Shown: positions 12,479-23,939 of the stretch, in pieces
Layout: each line of letters opens with the position of its first letter
How positions within the stretch are numbered: the stretch's first letter is position 1
Source: Cryptomeria japonica
Lineage: Eukaryota > Streptophyta > Pinopsida > Cupressales > Cupressaceae
Reading direction: 5' to 3'
Assembly: GCF_030272615.1 (NCBI RefSeq)
Contig: NC_081405.1
Coordinates: forward strand, 604,445,677 to 604,509,676
Length of the DNA stretch: 64,000 nt
Notes under the pieces: model-generated
The model's input: the letters and a program-made list of their open reading frames with translations, nothing else
The model's database searches: none
Told to the model about the DNA's origin: nothing
Made by a program: the position numbers and the translations under genes

Positions 12479-13435
12479 TGTTGACATGTATTTTGTACAC
12501 TATCGAACACAGAATAAAATACCCAAGGGTACCTTATCCTCTCTTGAGTAAAGTTCCCGACTACTGAAGATCTCGCTGAAGGATCAGTCGGAGTAACTCC
12601 AAGGTTCTTGTATGTAGGATCTCTACATGTGGATAAGCTCTCTGTGGTATGATGTGATTTGCTGGAATCACAAGGGGACTTACACTTGATGACTGAACGT
12701 CTGATTTGCTTTGAATATTGTTGGAACACAGGATCTTACTGCCTTTAGATTTGAAAAAAAAGGAAAAAAGACGAGGGTGAGGAAAGGATCTAATCCTAAC
12801 ACTAAGAATGTACGAGCAATGAATGATCTTTGATGAAATTCTAACTAAGTCTTGTTTTGACATCCCAGGACAATCTCCACAAGGTTAGTGCGATCTTCTA
12901 AGGAAAGCTTTATGATATTCAAATCATCACTCCAGGCATAGACACCATCAGGCTGATGCATATCAATGAAGAAGCAACAATTGAAGTTAAGCTTAAGCTG
13001 AATGATTCCAGTTGACTACACAAGACAAGTCTGCAATCAACAAACTGCTAGTAGTATGGATATACGAATTTCACCATCAATCAAGCACATTTCTTCCACT
13101 CATCTAATAACATGAAATCAAATATGAGAAGTATAGAGACCATGCAAATTGTCGAATCGACCCATAAATTTCACCATTTCTTCAATGAAGTTTTACAAGT
13201 CTTTTACAACATCTTGGAAACAATCTTTGCCTTCTCTCTCTATTCTACTCTAATTGCTATTCTATCAACTGGCTAATCACCTTCTAACTACTCTCTATTC
13301 ACTAACTCCTCTCTAACTCTTTCTAACTGCCTTTACAAAATGAAGAATTGGGGCTTATATAGTGCCCTTAATACAATTCGATGGCTCAGATCCATTTGAG
13401 ATCAATGGCCAAGATTCAATAATGAAAACCCTAAT

Positions 13436-13453
13436 TAGGGTTTGTTACAATCA
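13436..13453. promoter_or_regulatory. Telo-box palindrome of unit A
   Basis: AAACCCTAATTAGGGTTT, about 74 bp upstream (minus-strand sense) of the TATA sequence at 13355-13362. Confidence 0.7.
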
Positions 13454-13975
13454 TTACATAACATTTAATGCTTGACCAATGATAAAATTGTATTAGTTGG
13501 ACACATGTCCTCTTTGGAAAATTCGACCAATGGATAGCTGGGGTAGAGTTGACGTGTATTTTGTACACTATCAAACACAGAATAAAATACCCAAGGGTAC
13601 CTTATCCTCTCTTGAGTAAGGTTTCTGAATGCTGAAGATATCGCGAAAAGGATCAATCGGAGAAACTTCAAGGTTCTTCGTTGTAGGATCTCTACGTGTG
13701 GATAAGCACCAGTGGTCGTTGTGAATGCTGTTTCTTCAAGGGGCCTTACGTTTTCGAGTTGCAGGAACAGAATTTTCCTAAAACTAACAGGTTCTCAAAA
13801 AGATCAAAAGATAGGGTCTGCAAGAGATGAATTCTAATCTAATCCTAAGAACGACTCAATGTGGGCTAGACTTGGCAAGATTCTACCAATTTCAGTATTG
13901 CCAAGCAATTACAACTCTACTAGAATTGATGCGATCTTCTAAGGTGATTAGTGATTTTTCAAACCATCAAGAATT

Positions 13976-14543
13976 ATAGACACTACCATGAAGGTACATA
14001 TCAATAGTTCAATAATGATTGAAGGTTCAAGCAATATGGATATCTCCAGTTGACCACACAAGGCGTCCTTACAATCAGTAAGAAGCTAGTGGTTTGGAAC
14101 GTGAATCTCACCAAAGATCAAGCCCAACACTTAGTCCTTCAAACTTAAATACTTACTTCGACTGAGAATGATTCAAGAAAGTAAACAACCATGAAAGTAG
14201 CCACAAGAATTGCAATAAAACACCATAACTTCAATATTTTATTGATCTCAAAGCCAAAATAGACACTACCATGAAGGTACATATCAATAGTTCAATAATG
14301 ATTGAAGGTTCAAGCAATATGGATATCTCCAGTTGACCACACAAGGCGTCCTTACAATCAGTAAGAAGCTAGTGGTTTGGAACGTGAATCTCACCAAAGA
14401 TCAAGCCCAACACTTAGTCCTTCAAACTTAAATACTTACTTCGACTGAGAATGATTCAAGAAAGTAAACAACCATGAAAGTAGCCACAAGAATTGCAATA
14501 AAACACCATAACTTCAATATTTTATTGATCTCAAAGCCAAAAT
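13976..14543. repeat. 283-bp tandem duplication inside unit B
   Basis: 13976-14258 is repeated at 14259-14541 with no difference I could see. Both copies contain AGACACTACCATG and end at AAAGCCAAAAT. The near-identity indicates a recent duplication. Confidence 0.85.
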
Positions 14544-14660
14544 AGACAACAATTGCTTGAAATTCTTTCTTCAATGCTCAATCTTGCTACAAAATAACTT
14601 TCTTCTCTCCAAAAGCTCTAATCTTCTAATTTCTAACTATGACAAAATGAAAAAGAGTGA

Positions 14661-14753
14661 GGGTATATATAGCATCCTCAATTACAATGAACGGCCCAGA
14701 TCAAAAGAAGATCAACAGCTGAGATTCTGACACCTAAACCCTAATTAGGGTTT
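14661..14753 (-). promoter_or_regulatory. U3 promoter of unit B: telo-box palindrome and TATA box
   Basis: The palindrome AAACCCTAATTAGGGTTT is at 14736-14753, with a TATA box (GCTATATATACCC on the minus strand) at 14661-14672, about 64 bp downstream in element orientation. Confidence 0.65.
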
Positions 14754-14865
14754 GTTACAAAAAGTTCCCTTTTTAGTTGAACATTATTAAATGCATAGCC
14801 AAATATTTAATTGGCACAAAAATCGAGGGAACATAGACCAATGATAATTAAGATGCCACATCATT

Positions 14866-17800
14866 TTATAACAACCTCTCTTCTAGAACCTTATTCCCTT
14901 TCCAATGCTCTTTCTTAGCATATGCAACGAATTTGGACACAATTCCTTCAATCTCAGCAATAAGAATCTTGGGAAGATTCCTCATTCGCTCCTCTAAGTG
15001 GATAACCTGATCAAAGGCTTTGAGGAGAGCCGTATCCCATCCAGGTTCGAGTTCTTTGATTTTCTCAATCAGGAGCATAGTAGTGAACATTAGATCTCGT
15101 TGTTCATCTGTGATGACATTCTCATCTTTGCAAAAGATGACTTTGACTCTTTCTTCCAACTCTTGAAGGTCCACATCTGTCTCAACTTCGATCCTCCTAC
15201 CAAGAATGGTACACAACACCTCAAACACCTTGTCCTGAATTGGATGGATGACGCCCTCAACTTGATTGCATTTGGTGCTGATGTCCTCGAAAAGAACCTC
15301 TTTCATCTGGAGTAGAGTTGACCACTGAAGTAAATTATGAACTCCTCCATCCATTATCTTTTCTTGTGCCAGGATCTTCCTTGGTGTTTGCCTGATCACT
15401 TGTAGAACAGGAATGATAACATCCCTAGTGTGAGCGAAAGCGACTACTGTTATCATTAGGTTGTGGACGATCTAAAGGACCTGGATAGCTCGATGGATTG
15501 TTTCCATCATTCTTGTTGTAAATTCAATGGCTACTGTGTGGGACTTGTCAATCCAAGAGCTCATAAGCTGAACCAAGCTCTTGACTCTTTCTGCCTCGCC
15601 AACTGATTCAAGGGGAAGTGCTTGCGCAGGAGACACTGCTGGATCCTGACGTCCCAAGGGCTGATTGAGATGGCTAAAGTAACCTCTCCAAGCACCGACC
15701 TCTCTCTCAAGCTTTCTATTCTTTTCCATTTCTTCCTTAAGCTTGTCTTTAAGTGCTTCAAATGAATCGGTTGCCTCATCTAGTGCCTGCTCAGCAGTGA
15801 GTGGACCAAGCTCAAATGTTTCCACATCATACTCATCCGCAAGGATTTCACCTTCATACTTGTCCACTATTGGTGTAGCTATCTACAACTTCCTGGACCC
15901 TGTCTCATCTCTGATTATCTTGGACATCTTGGTGGCCTTCCTCTTCTCCATTACTTCTTGAGAATTTCCTATAAGGCTCTCTAAGTCAATTACATCATCC
16001 TCATCTTCAATCACAATCACCCTTGTCAGTCTCTCCTTCAACCAATCCGGAATGGCGGATCTTGTCTCTCTAACTTGTATTTCTTTAGGTAATGGTTCGT
16101 CTTCTCGGAGAGGAGATGTCACTTCATCATCATTCTTGTCGTCATGTAGCTCATTGACTTGGGGAGATCGACTTGACGAATGCTGAGGTGCCTTCCTTTT
16201 TTCAAGTTTATCATTTTGTACCATTGACTCCATAGATTCATCAACCTCAGGTATCGTCTTCTCTTGTCCTTCAACTTGACTTGACCTTTTTTCATGCCGA
16301 GATGATGTGCCTGATGAGCGATCTCGATTGGCCTCTTGCTTCTTCTTGGAGGGTTCCCTTTTCCCAAGTCTTTCTTTCCTCTTCGCACCTCTAGGATGAG
16401 AATTGTCTTCACTTGTGTTTGCTCCTCCTCATTCTGGTTTTTCCTCCAAAGTAAAAGTCATTGGTACGTTTTGTTCTCTTAACTTTTGATGTTGTACATC
16501 CACCCATCTGCGAGTACATGACAAAATTGGGGCCATCAAAGCTCTCAAGTCTGAAATCTCAAGCTCGCTCCAATCTATCTTCATTGCTTTGTTTTCTCTG
16601 TCATAAGATGACTGGAGATGTCTGCCACTGTCCTGAGCTTGATCTACCACTCTGTAGACTTTGCATTTCCTGATGAAATCTAAAGGTAATCTGGAATGCA
16701 TCTTTCTTTTCACTTCTAAATCATTTGAGAGATTCATCCAAAAGTCCTCTACATGAAATTCGCGCTTGTACTTCCTACCAGTTGTCTCTTCCATATACCC
16801 ATAAGGATCAAAATTCTCCCTCAAGGCAAAGAACGTGAATGAACATAATGCCAACTCCCTCTCTGCATCATCCAAGGCTAGAGCATTAGGGCATACCTCA
16901 ACTGAATTCCCCAATATGATGGGCACGGGAATTCCATTTCCATGCCTGTGTCTGAATGCCTTCGCATAAGCTGCCAACTGCCTAGTCACCTCAAGTAGCA
17001 CTATCTAGTCTGTCGGATACCTTGGCAACATATAGGGAGGTGAAGGACACCCATGAACTCTGATATAAGTAAACTTTTGAAACTAGATGAACCAAGCACC
17101 ATACATCTTTACAAGTTCTTGTGCATCCGGAGATAGTCGATTGTGAATCCCGCCTTGCAATATCCTAGTGATGTTCATCGTGAAGGTATCATTGACTAAC
17201 TTGTAGTCACTTCCACGTGGATGATGCAAATGAACATAAGAGTCACAAACTCTCACTTCTCCGGGTCCTCTTCTGATCACTCCTCTGTGAGGTAGTCCTG
17301 CATATTTGAAACTCCTGATCAAGGCATATATGACGTATGAGCTCATGTGAAATGACTTGGTAGGCTTTAGTCTTCTTAACTGCACATCCAGGCAATGGCT
17401 AATAATTCTAGCCCAATGAATCGTTCCTTTCCCTTGAACTATCACATGGATGAAGTAGAACATCCACTTCTCAAAGTAGAAGGCTTGAGGGGCCCCTGTA
17501 ACTCGATTGAGCAAAGTTATCAAATCTCTGTACTCCTGGAAGTCGATCCTGTGTTGGGAATCTTGCTCAGGCGAGGACGACTTTTGAGTAACCAATTCTT
17601 ATTAATAATGCTCAAGCAAGTGTCAGGATCATCTTCATACATTGACCTGGCTCCCTCTAAGCTTTTGTAAATCATATCTTTATGCTCTGGAAGATGGAGA
17701 GCTTCACTTATAGCCTCCTCCGAAAGGTACGCCAAAGTGTTCCCTTCCTTGGATACGATCGATCTTGATTGTGAGTCATATTTGCGAGCACACTCGATCA

Positions 17801-18056
17801 TCAGCTCATGGCACTGGACCGTTGGAGGGAAACTGGCCGCCTTGATGATGCCACTTTCAATTATTCTCTTTGTGACAGGTGATGGCTTGCCAATGTAAGG
17901 GACCTCTCGAAACTTCTTGACACTAAAGTTTCCCAAGTTGGTATCTCCAATATTGCTCCACTTTGACACGATCTTGGTCTCCAACTCTTCATTCCTCTGA
18001 TCTTCCTTCATGAGAGCTGGACGACTAGTAGATACTCCTGCCTTTGGAGTCGCCAT
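14866..18056 (-). pseudogene. Long LTR-embedded ORF of unknown function (~1060 codons), broken
   Basis: The chosen ATG at 18056 (MATPKAGVST) is the one conserved in A and 236-4611; a possible 5' UTR intron spans about 18258-18065. The frame runs to a TAA at 14866. It is interrupted by TAG at 17083, 17005, 15883 and 15472, TGA at 16429, and one frameshift near 17570-17590. Apart from the frameshift, all pieces share one frame. The N-terminal third (to about 17085) has many aromatic and hydrophobic residues (for example FYFEKWMFYFIHVIV). The middle (16430-15880) is highly charged, rich in Lys/Arg then Asp/Glu (IEDEDDVIDLE). The C-terminal third looks helical, with coiled-coil character (LKDKLKEEMEKNRKLERE). 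There is no zinc knuckle, protease, RT or integrase motif. The N-terminal part faintly recalls the plant-transposon-associated families annotated as putative plant transposon protein, but this is only an impression. Function unknown. Confidence 0.65.
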
Positions 18057-18510
18057 CTTGACACCTACACAACATTTCATAATGAGTAAAATATTTAAGA
18101 GAGTAGCAAGGAAGATTCAAAAGGAAGATAAAAGATATTAATTAGGAAACTTCATGATAAATCTTGAGTTATCATTTCCTAATTAACTACGCAATTTTCA
18201 AAACTTAGAGTTCAAAATTCAAATCTTCAATAATGGTGTCAAGGTAATTTCACCATACCTCCTCTTGAGAATTAACTCTAAGAAATGATGCAAAAAAATA
18301 GGAGAATTCGCTAGGCAAAATGTGGACCAAAACTCCTTTTAGCCAAATGTGCCTCCTTTAGTCTTCACAAACATCAACTCCACCACCTCTAGTCTTCAAT
18401 ACTTAAGATAAATTCGCTCCAACCAGACCAGCTTTCGCACCTTCTTCTTGATCTCCAAATTCGCACTTAAAGTAATGAGTGAATGATTGATTAAACTTGA
18501 TCAAAACACC

Positions 18511-18524
18511 CCTATTATATAGGG
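18511..18524 (-). promoter_or_regulatory. Inner TATA box of unit B
   Basis: Minus-strand CCCTATATAATAGG, next to GAGCGC and about 455 bp upstream of the ATG at 18056. It corresponds to the inner TATA boxes at 2646 and near 21860. Confidence 0.5.
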
Positions 18525-18865
18525 CGCTCACCACTTTGCCTCCCATAGGCCGACTTGGCAACATAGGCCTAAAAAATAAATAAAATTGCAAAAAGAAGAG
18601 GCCGACTTGATAAAATAAATAAAAATAATACCTCAAGTGCTCCATTTTTAATTTTAATTTCACAAAAATTAATTTTAAATGCCTTTATAATAAAAATTCG
18701 ATTTTCTAAGGCTCAAAATTAATTTATTAAATACCAATGCGCCTTTTATTAAATGCCAATTTAATTTAAATTTTTCCAAATATTTTGAAGTTGGCAATTT
18801 TGGCATCTAATGCCATTTTAGAGGATATCAACGTTGAAATAAGGTAAAAATAAAGAATGCCAATA

Positions 18866-20592
18866 ACCTCGCCTTGGTCCCTTGGAGAGGGACAGGAGAG
18901 AACTTGCAATTTCAACCTTGCATTCTTCATTTTTAATCGCCAAAACTTCATCTAGGCATCTAAAGTGGCATTTTCAATTGGAGTCTTGAGTTTAATTCGC
19001 TTGATTTTAAGAAGGGAAGTGTATTAGGACATTTTCGCCCAGGACCCTTGGCGAGGGACAGGAGCGATTTCCCATTTTTGGTCTTAATCCTTCACCTTTA
19101 TTTGTCAATTCTCGCTGTGGGGTAAGCAATGATCCCTTTCATTCATTTCATGCATGCCTAACTCATTTTTGCAAGGCAAAATTGATTCTCCAAAGATTTT
19201 CGCCCTGGTCCCTTGGAGAGGGATAGGAGCGACTTTTGCCTTTTAGCCCAGGATTGTCAAGTTTTGGAGTCAAACCTTTGTTCACTATGCTTTAGAAGAC
19301 ATCTCTCATCTTGCACAATTTTGCCTTAGCATAATCTTGGAGGGAAATTGTTGATTTTATAAAAATCGCCCTGGTCCTTCAGTGAGGGACAGGAGCGCTT
19401 TTGAGTCTTTTGTGCAAATTCTTGATCGCTTCAATCTTCAAATTACCCTCAAGGCGTAGAACATCACACCTCACTTCCTCTTGAGTCTTGGGAACAAAAA
19501 TAGCATCTTGAAATGTAAGGTAAATGGGCATGCTTGGAAATTTCGCCCTGGTCCCTCAGCAAGGGACAGGAGCGCCTTTTGCCTTTTAGGTATATTCCCT
19601 TGTTCTTTAAACCTTCAATCGCATCTAAGGCATAAAACATCATTTTTCCCTCCCATCCAAGTCAGGTTTTGCCTCAAAATCTCAAACGAAGAGGACAATC
19701 TTGAAAAAACGCCATGGTCCTTCAATGAGGGACAGGAGCGCCTATTGTCATTTGGGTTGATTTCCTCCTTTGTGGACCACTCAAATTATATTCAATGGAC
19801 AAAACATGCCCTCCTTGACCTCTTCCAATCATAAAATTGTCCTGAACCTGCAAGAACAGTGCAAATTTGAAAATCAAGCTCCAGTCCTTTAGTGAGGGGC
19901 AGGAGCGAACTTTGCCTTCTAGGCCAAAATGCTTCATCTTTCATCATGAAATGTCTTGGCTAGGAAAGATTTCATCTTGTTACACACTATGAATAAGAGT
20001 TCAAGTCCAAGCAAGGTCCAAAAATGTGGATATAAAGAATTTCGCCCTGGTCCTTTAGAGAGGGACAAGAGCGAATTTAACCTTCTAGGCAAAAACTTCA
20101 TCATTTCATTGTTTTTAATCAAGTCTGGATGCTCTATCACATTCATTTCGCCGTCCACCATGCCTTTGATGTCTCAATTTGACCAAACAAGGTCAGGAAT
20201 GACTTTGCTAAGTCTTTTCGCCCTGGTCCCTTGGAGAGGGACAGGAGCGAACTTCTCTAAATCTTCAAAATTCACCATTTTCATGCCTTCAAGATCTTCA
20301 AAAGTATCAAGTCACGTTCGATCATCACTCCTGGAGACCCTGCACAAAACAAAATAGAAAAGTCAGTGACAAATATGCATTAAATAACATTTTCGCCCTG
20401 GTCCCTGAGTGAGGGACAGGAGCGATTTTGTCCTTTCTGGCTAAAATATTCAAAATTTAAGTCTCCGATCATTTCATAAGGCAGAGTCAGGTCATTTTCA
20501 AGGCCAGGAACCAGTTAGCACACCTGTCAAAAACAAGAAATTGCACTTAGAATGTATTTCGCCCTGGGCCTCCAGTGAAGGACAGGAGCGAT
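18866..20592 (-). repeat. Array of 11 palindromic cores in unit B, ~169 bp period
   Basis: The plus-strand core TTCGCCCTGGTCC...GGGACAGGAGCG recurs near 18867, 19035, 19199, 19365, 19541, 19709, 19875, 20040, 20217, 20392 and 20556. The steps are 164-177 bp. Outer arms (CGCYCTG/CAGGAGCG) and inner arms (GTCCC/GGGAC) can pair. The core differs in sequence from that in A but occupies the same place. Confidence 0.85.
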
Positions 20593-22199
20593 TTCTCCAT
20601 TTCAGGCATCATTTAACCTCCAAAATTTGATCAAAATTTACCTAGGCAAGAATACATAGTTTCACCTTCAAAATGCTAACACCTAGACAAAATTAGGATT
20701 TTACCCCAAAACCCTAACTAGACCTAACCTAAGACCTATCTGACTTCCTGACAGACTTACCCTATTTCAACAATCTCAATCCTCGGGAGGACGCTTAATA
20801 ACTTTCAAAATTTGACTGGACTCAGCTTGAAAAACATTCGGAAGAAACCCCTAAGGTTTAGCCTTAGCCCAGACAGACAACTCACTCACTCAAGACCCTA
20901 AAAGCAGAGAGAAGAACAGGCAAAACAAAAGCGAAAAGAGGGGGTCCCCATTTTAATGGGGCGATGTGTGAAATGATCACAACAGGTAGGTACATTGAAG
21001 TTTTTGCCACCTCCCATGAGTTAGGTACATTGAATCTGGACACGCTGAGGTGGACCACACAAACTGGAGCAGTGATGACTGGGATGCCACCTCGTCCGAC
21101 ACTTGGTTGATGCCATCTTGGTGTTACTGAGAAGCTAGCTTTAATTAACTCTTCTGGAACTATCTGCTTCTTCAACGAACCCTTGCTCTAAATTCTTTTG
21201 TCTTTGATGTGCAGGAGGATTGATGTACCTCGCCTTGAAATGCTGGATTGGAAGAAGTCAGTCATGATGATGCTTGACCAAAGAAGGTCGTCTTGTCAAT
21301 GCTAGACTGGAGGAGGTCGCCCTTATCCTTGCTTGATCGTCTCTGATGAGAACCTGCCAACTTGTAGATCCTCCGGGCTTTGGAGTCGCCATCTTGATAC
21401 CTACACAACATTTCACAATTAGTAATATATCTTGAAGTGTAGAAATTAAACTTAAAAGGAAGATTTAAGATTTTAATTAGGAAACTTCATGATAAATCTT
21501 GAGTTATCATTTCCTAATTAACCATGCAATACTTAGATTTTCCAAAACAAATGTCCAAGAATCAAACCTTGAACAAGAGTGTCAAGATGATTTTGCCATA
21601 CCTCCTCTTGAGTATTAAACTCTAAGAAATGATACAAAAAATGGATTTTGCTTGGCAAAATTTAAATCAAAATTCTCCCTTGGATAAAATGCGCCTCCTT
21701 TAGCCTTCAAAAGAATCAACTCCAATTCCTTCTAGTCTTCGACACTTGAAATAAATTCGCTCCAAGCAACCCAGATTTCGCACCTTCAATTAGCTCTCCA
21801 AATTCGATCTTAAGGCAATGATTGAATGATTTGAATTGTGGAAAAACACCTCCAATATATAGAGCACTCAACCCTTTGCTCCCTCTAGGCCAACTTGGCA
21901 AAAAAGAGGTTAAAAATAAATAAATTTCCAAAAAAGGGGGGCCGACTTGGCAAAATAAATGAAAATAAGGCCTTAAGCGCTTCATATTTAATTTTAATTT
22001 AATAAAAATAAATGCCTCCAAGATAGAAGTTTGATTTTTTAAGGCTTAAAATTAATTTAGTAAATGCCAAAATGTCTTTTATTTAATGCCAATTTAATTT
22101 TAATTTTTTCAAATGCCTCAAAATTAGCAATTTTGGCGATCTAATGAAATTTGGAGAATATTAATTTTTTAAGACAAGGCTTAATGAAACTTCATGAGG

Positions 22200-23513
22200 A
22201 TTTCGCTCTGGACCCTCTCTGAGTGTCGGGAGCGATTTTTCATTTTTTGCTCAAGTTTAGCACTTTTCAACCTCCAAAACTTCTTCAAGATGTTTCAACT
22301 AGGTCCTTTCATGGAATTGCAAACTTAGCTTTGTCAAACTTTGGGAAAAAGGTGTGTTTTTGAAGTTTCTCGCTGTGGGCCTTCAGTGAGGGTCCGTAGC
22401 GATTTTTTGATTTTGAGCTTGATTTTCCATCATTTTTCATTAAAACCTTGTTCATCATTTGGCAATGTCCTTCCTTAATCCACTCCAACCAAATTCGCTT
22501 AGGTGTTGCAAGGTAAAATGAGGTTTTTCAACAATATCGCTATGGGCCCTCACTGAGGGTCTGTAGCGATTTTTCGCTGTGGGCCTTCACTGAGGATCCG
22601 TAGCAATTTTTCATTTTTTGACCAAAATCATCAAGTTTTAAAGGCAAAATAATATTCATCCTGCTCTTGGAGGTCTTTTCTCCTTGTCCAAACCTTGCCT
22701 TAGCACCATTTTGAAGAAAACATGCATTTTTTTAAAATCTCACTGTGGGCCTTCAGTGAGGGTCCATAGCGATTTTTTGGTTCTAGGCAAATTCCTTCAT
22801 CTTTTAATCTTCAAATCACCTCCAAGACATAACACATCACGTCCTCCTCTGTCCAAGCAAGTTTTTGTCTCAATTCTTCAAACAAAGGAGAGAAAACTGG
22901 AAAATTGCTATGGGCCCTCTCTGAGGGTCCGTAGCGATTTTCATAATTGCCTTCAAAATTTTGATTCTCAACAATTTTTTTTCACTTCAAGGCTTTTCAA
23001 ACATCGCTCCAAACTCATGCCTAACCTTAGCCTTCCTCAAACTTGGATGAAAAATTCCCATTTTAGGTTTCTTTCTATGGGCCCTCTCTGAGGGTCCGGA
23101 GCGATTTCTCGCTACGGGCCTTCAGTGAGGGTCCATAGCGATTTTTTGATTTTGGGTTGATTTCTTCTTGTGTTGATCCTCCAAATTATATTCAACGGAT
23201 AGAACATGCTTTCCTTCATCCCTTCCAATCATAAAATCACTTTGATCTTGCAAGAATAATGCATATTTGAAAATCTCGCTGTGGGCCCTCTCTAAGGGTC
23301 AGGAGCGATTTTTCTGTTTTCAACAAGGTCCTTCATCATTTCTAGCCAAAACTTCCTCAGGTGGGTGGGGAAAGTCATTTATTTTCCATTTATGATCAAA
23401 ACTTGGTCTCTTTTCATTGCAAAATGAAGGAAATCAAAATCTCGCTGTGGGCCTTCTCTGAGGATCAAGAGTGATTTTTCGCTGTGGGCCTTCTCTGAGG
23501 ATCAGGAGCGAAA
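22200..23513 (-). repeat. Array of about 11 palindromic cores in unit A
   Basis: The plus-strand core CGCTGTGGGCCTTCAGTGAG...GTAGCGA recurs near 22201, 22368, 22541, 22573, 22737, 22909, 23073, 23110, 23276, 23444 and 23478. The main step is 164-173 bp, with some doublets 32-37 bp apart, the same phase pattern as in 686-2320. Confidence 0.85.
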
Positions 23514-23939
23514 TTTGACTTTTTGAACTCTCCATCAGGATAATTTTATGGAATATAACATTTAAGTATAAGAATACTTTAAGTTATATTCCATATATAC
23601 TTTCAGGATGTTTGAGAGTGGTTTCAGACCTCCAGGAGTTATATTGCAAAATCTAGTTTTTGGAGGTTTTTCAGTTTCCAGACTTAGCCAAATTTTAGGA
23701 TCAGGACATTCTAGACTTAGTCAAATTTCAGGATCAGGACTTTCCAGACTTAGCCAAATTTCAGGATCAGGACATCATTCCAGCAGGACCTGCTATCTAG
23801 GTGATCCCCTTGGCGACACTCAAAATGCAAAGGCCAACTAACAAAACCCTAAAAGACCTAGAAAACAAACCCTAAAAAAGCAAAAAACAGGTGTCCCCAT
23901 TTGCAATGGGGCAATGTGTGAATACATCACAACAAGTTG

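Larger units (their letters stand above)
13547..20984 (-). mobile_element. LTR unit B, 7438 bp, carrying a long ORF
   Basis: On the plus strand it begins AGTTGACGTG (decayed TGTTGACGTG) and ends ATCACAACA, flanked by GGTAG at 13542-13546 and 20985-20989. The terminal regions match A and 236-4611, but the middle has a roughly 3.2 kb coding region where those have about 200 bp. In element orientation: 5' terminus, core array (20592-18866), TATA box (18524-18511), leader, ORF (18056-14866), telo-box palindrome (14753-14736), TATA box (14672-14661), U5-like tail with a 283-bp tandem duplication. No second LTR, gag, pol or primer-binding site is visible, so the ORF lies inside a single TSD-flanked LTR-type unit. 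Confidence 0.8.
12479..23934 (-). mobile_element. LTR unit A (4.0 kb solo LTR, carries nested unit B)
   Basis: On the plus strand it begins TGTTGACATG and ends ATCACAACA, so in element orientation it runs TGTTGTGATG...CATGTCAACA. It is flanked by AGTTG at 12474-12478 and 23935-23939. Without unit B (13547-20984 plus one TSD copy) it is about 4013 bp and aligns along most of its length with 236-4611 in reverse complement. It contains one LTR only, with no gag-pol. Its parts, in element order, are the core array (23513-22200), inner TATA box (near 21860), leader, short ORF start near 21389, telo-box palindrome (13436-13453), second TATA box (about 13355-13362) and U5-like tail. Confidence 0.85.

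Noticed and set aside
13547-20984. Unit B read as a full LTR element with two LTRs
   Set aside because: The terminal regions are not repeated within it; start and end belong to one LTR-type unit flanked by one TSD pair.
686-23513. CRISPR-like array suspected from regularly spaced palindromic repeats
   Set aside because: Spacers are about 135 bp, related to each other and inside LTRs of a plant genome; there are no cas genes.
12479-23934. A and the unit at 236-4611 as one large inverted repeat or hairpin structure
   Set aside because: Each has its own TSD, so they are two independent insertions in opposite orientation.
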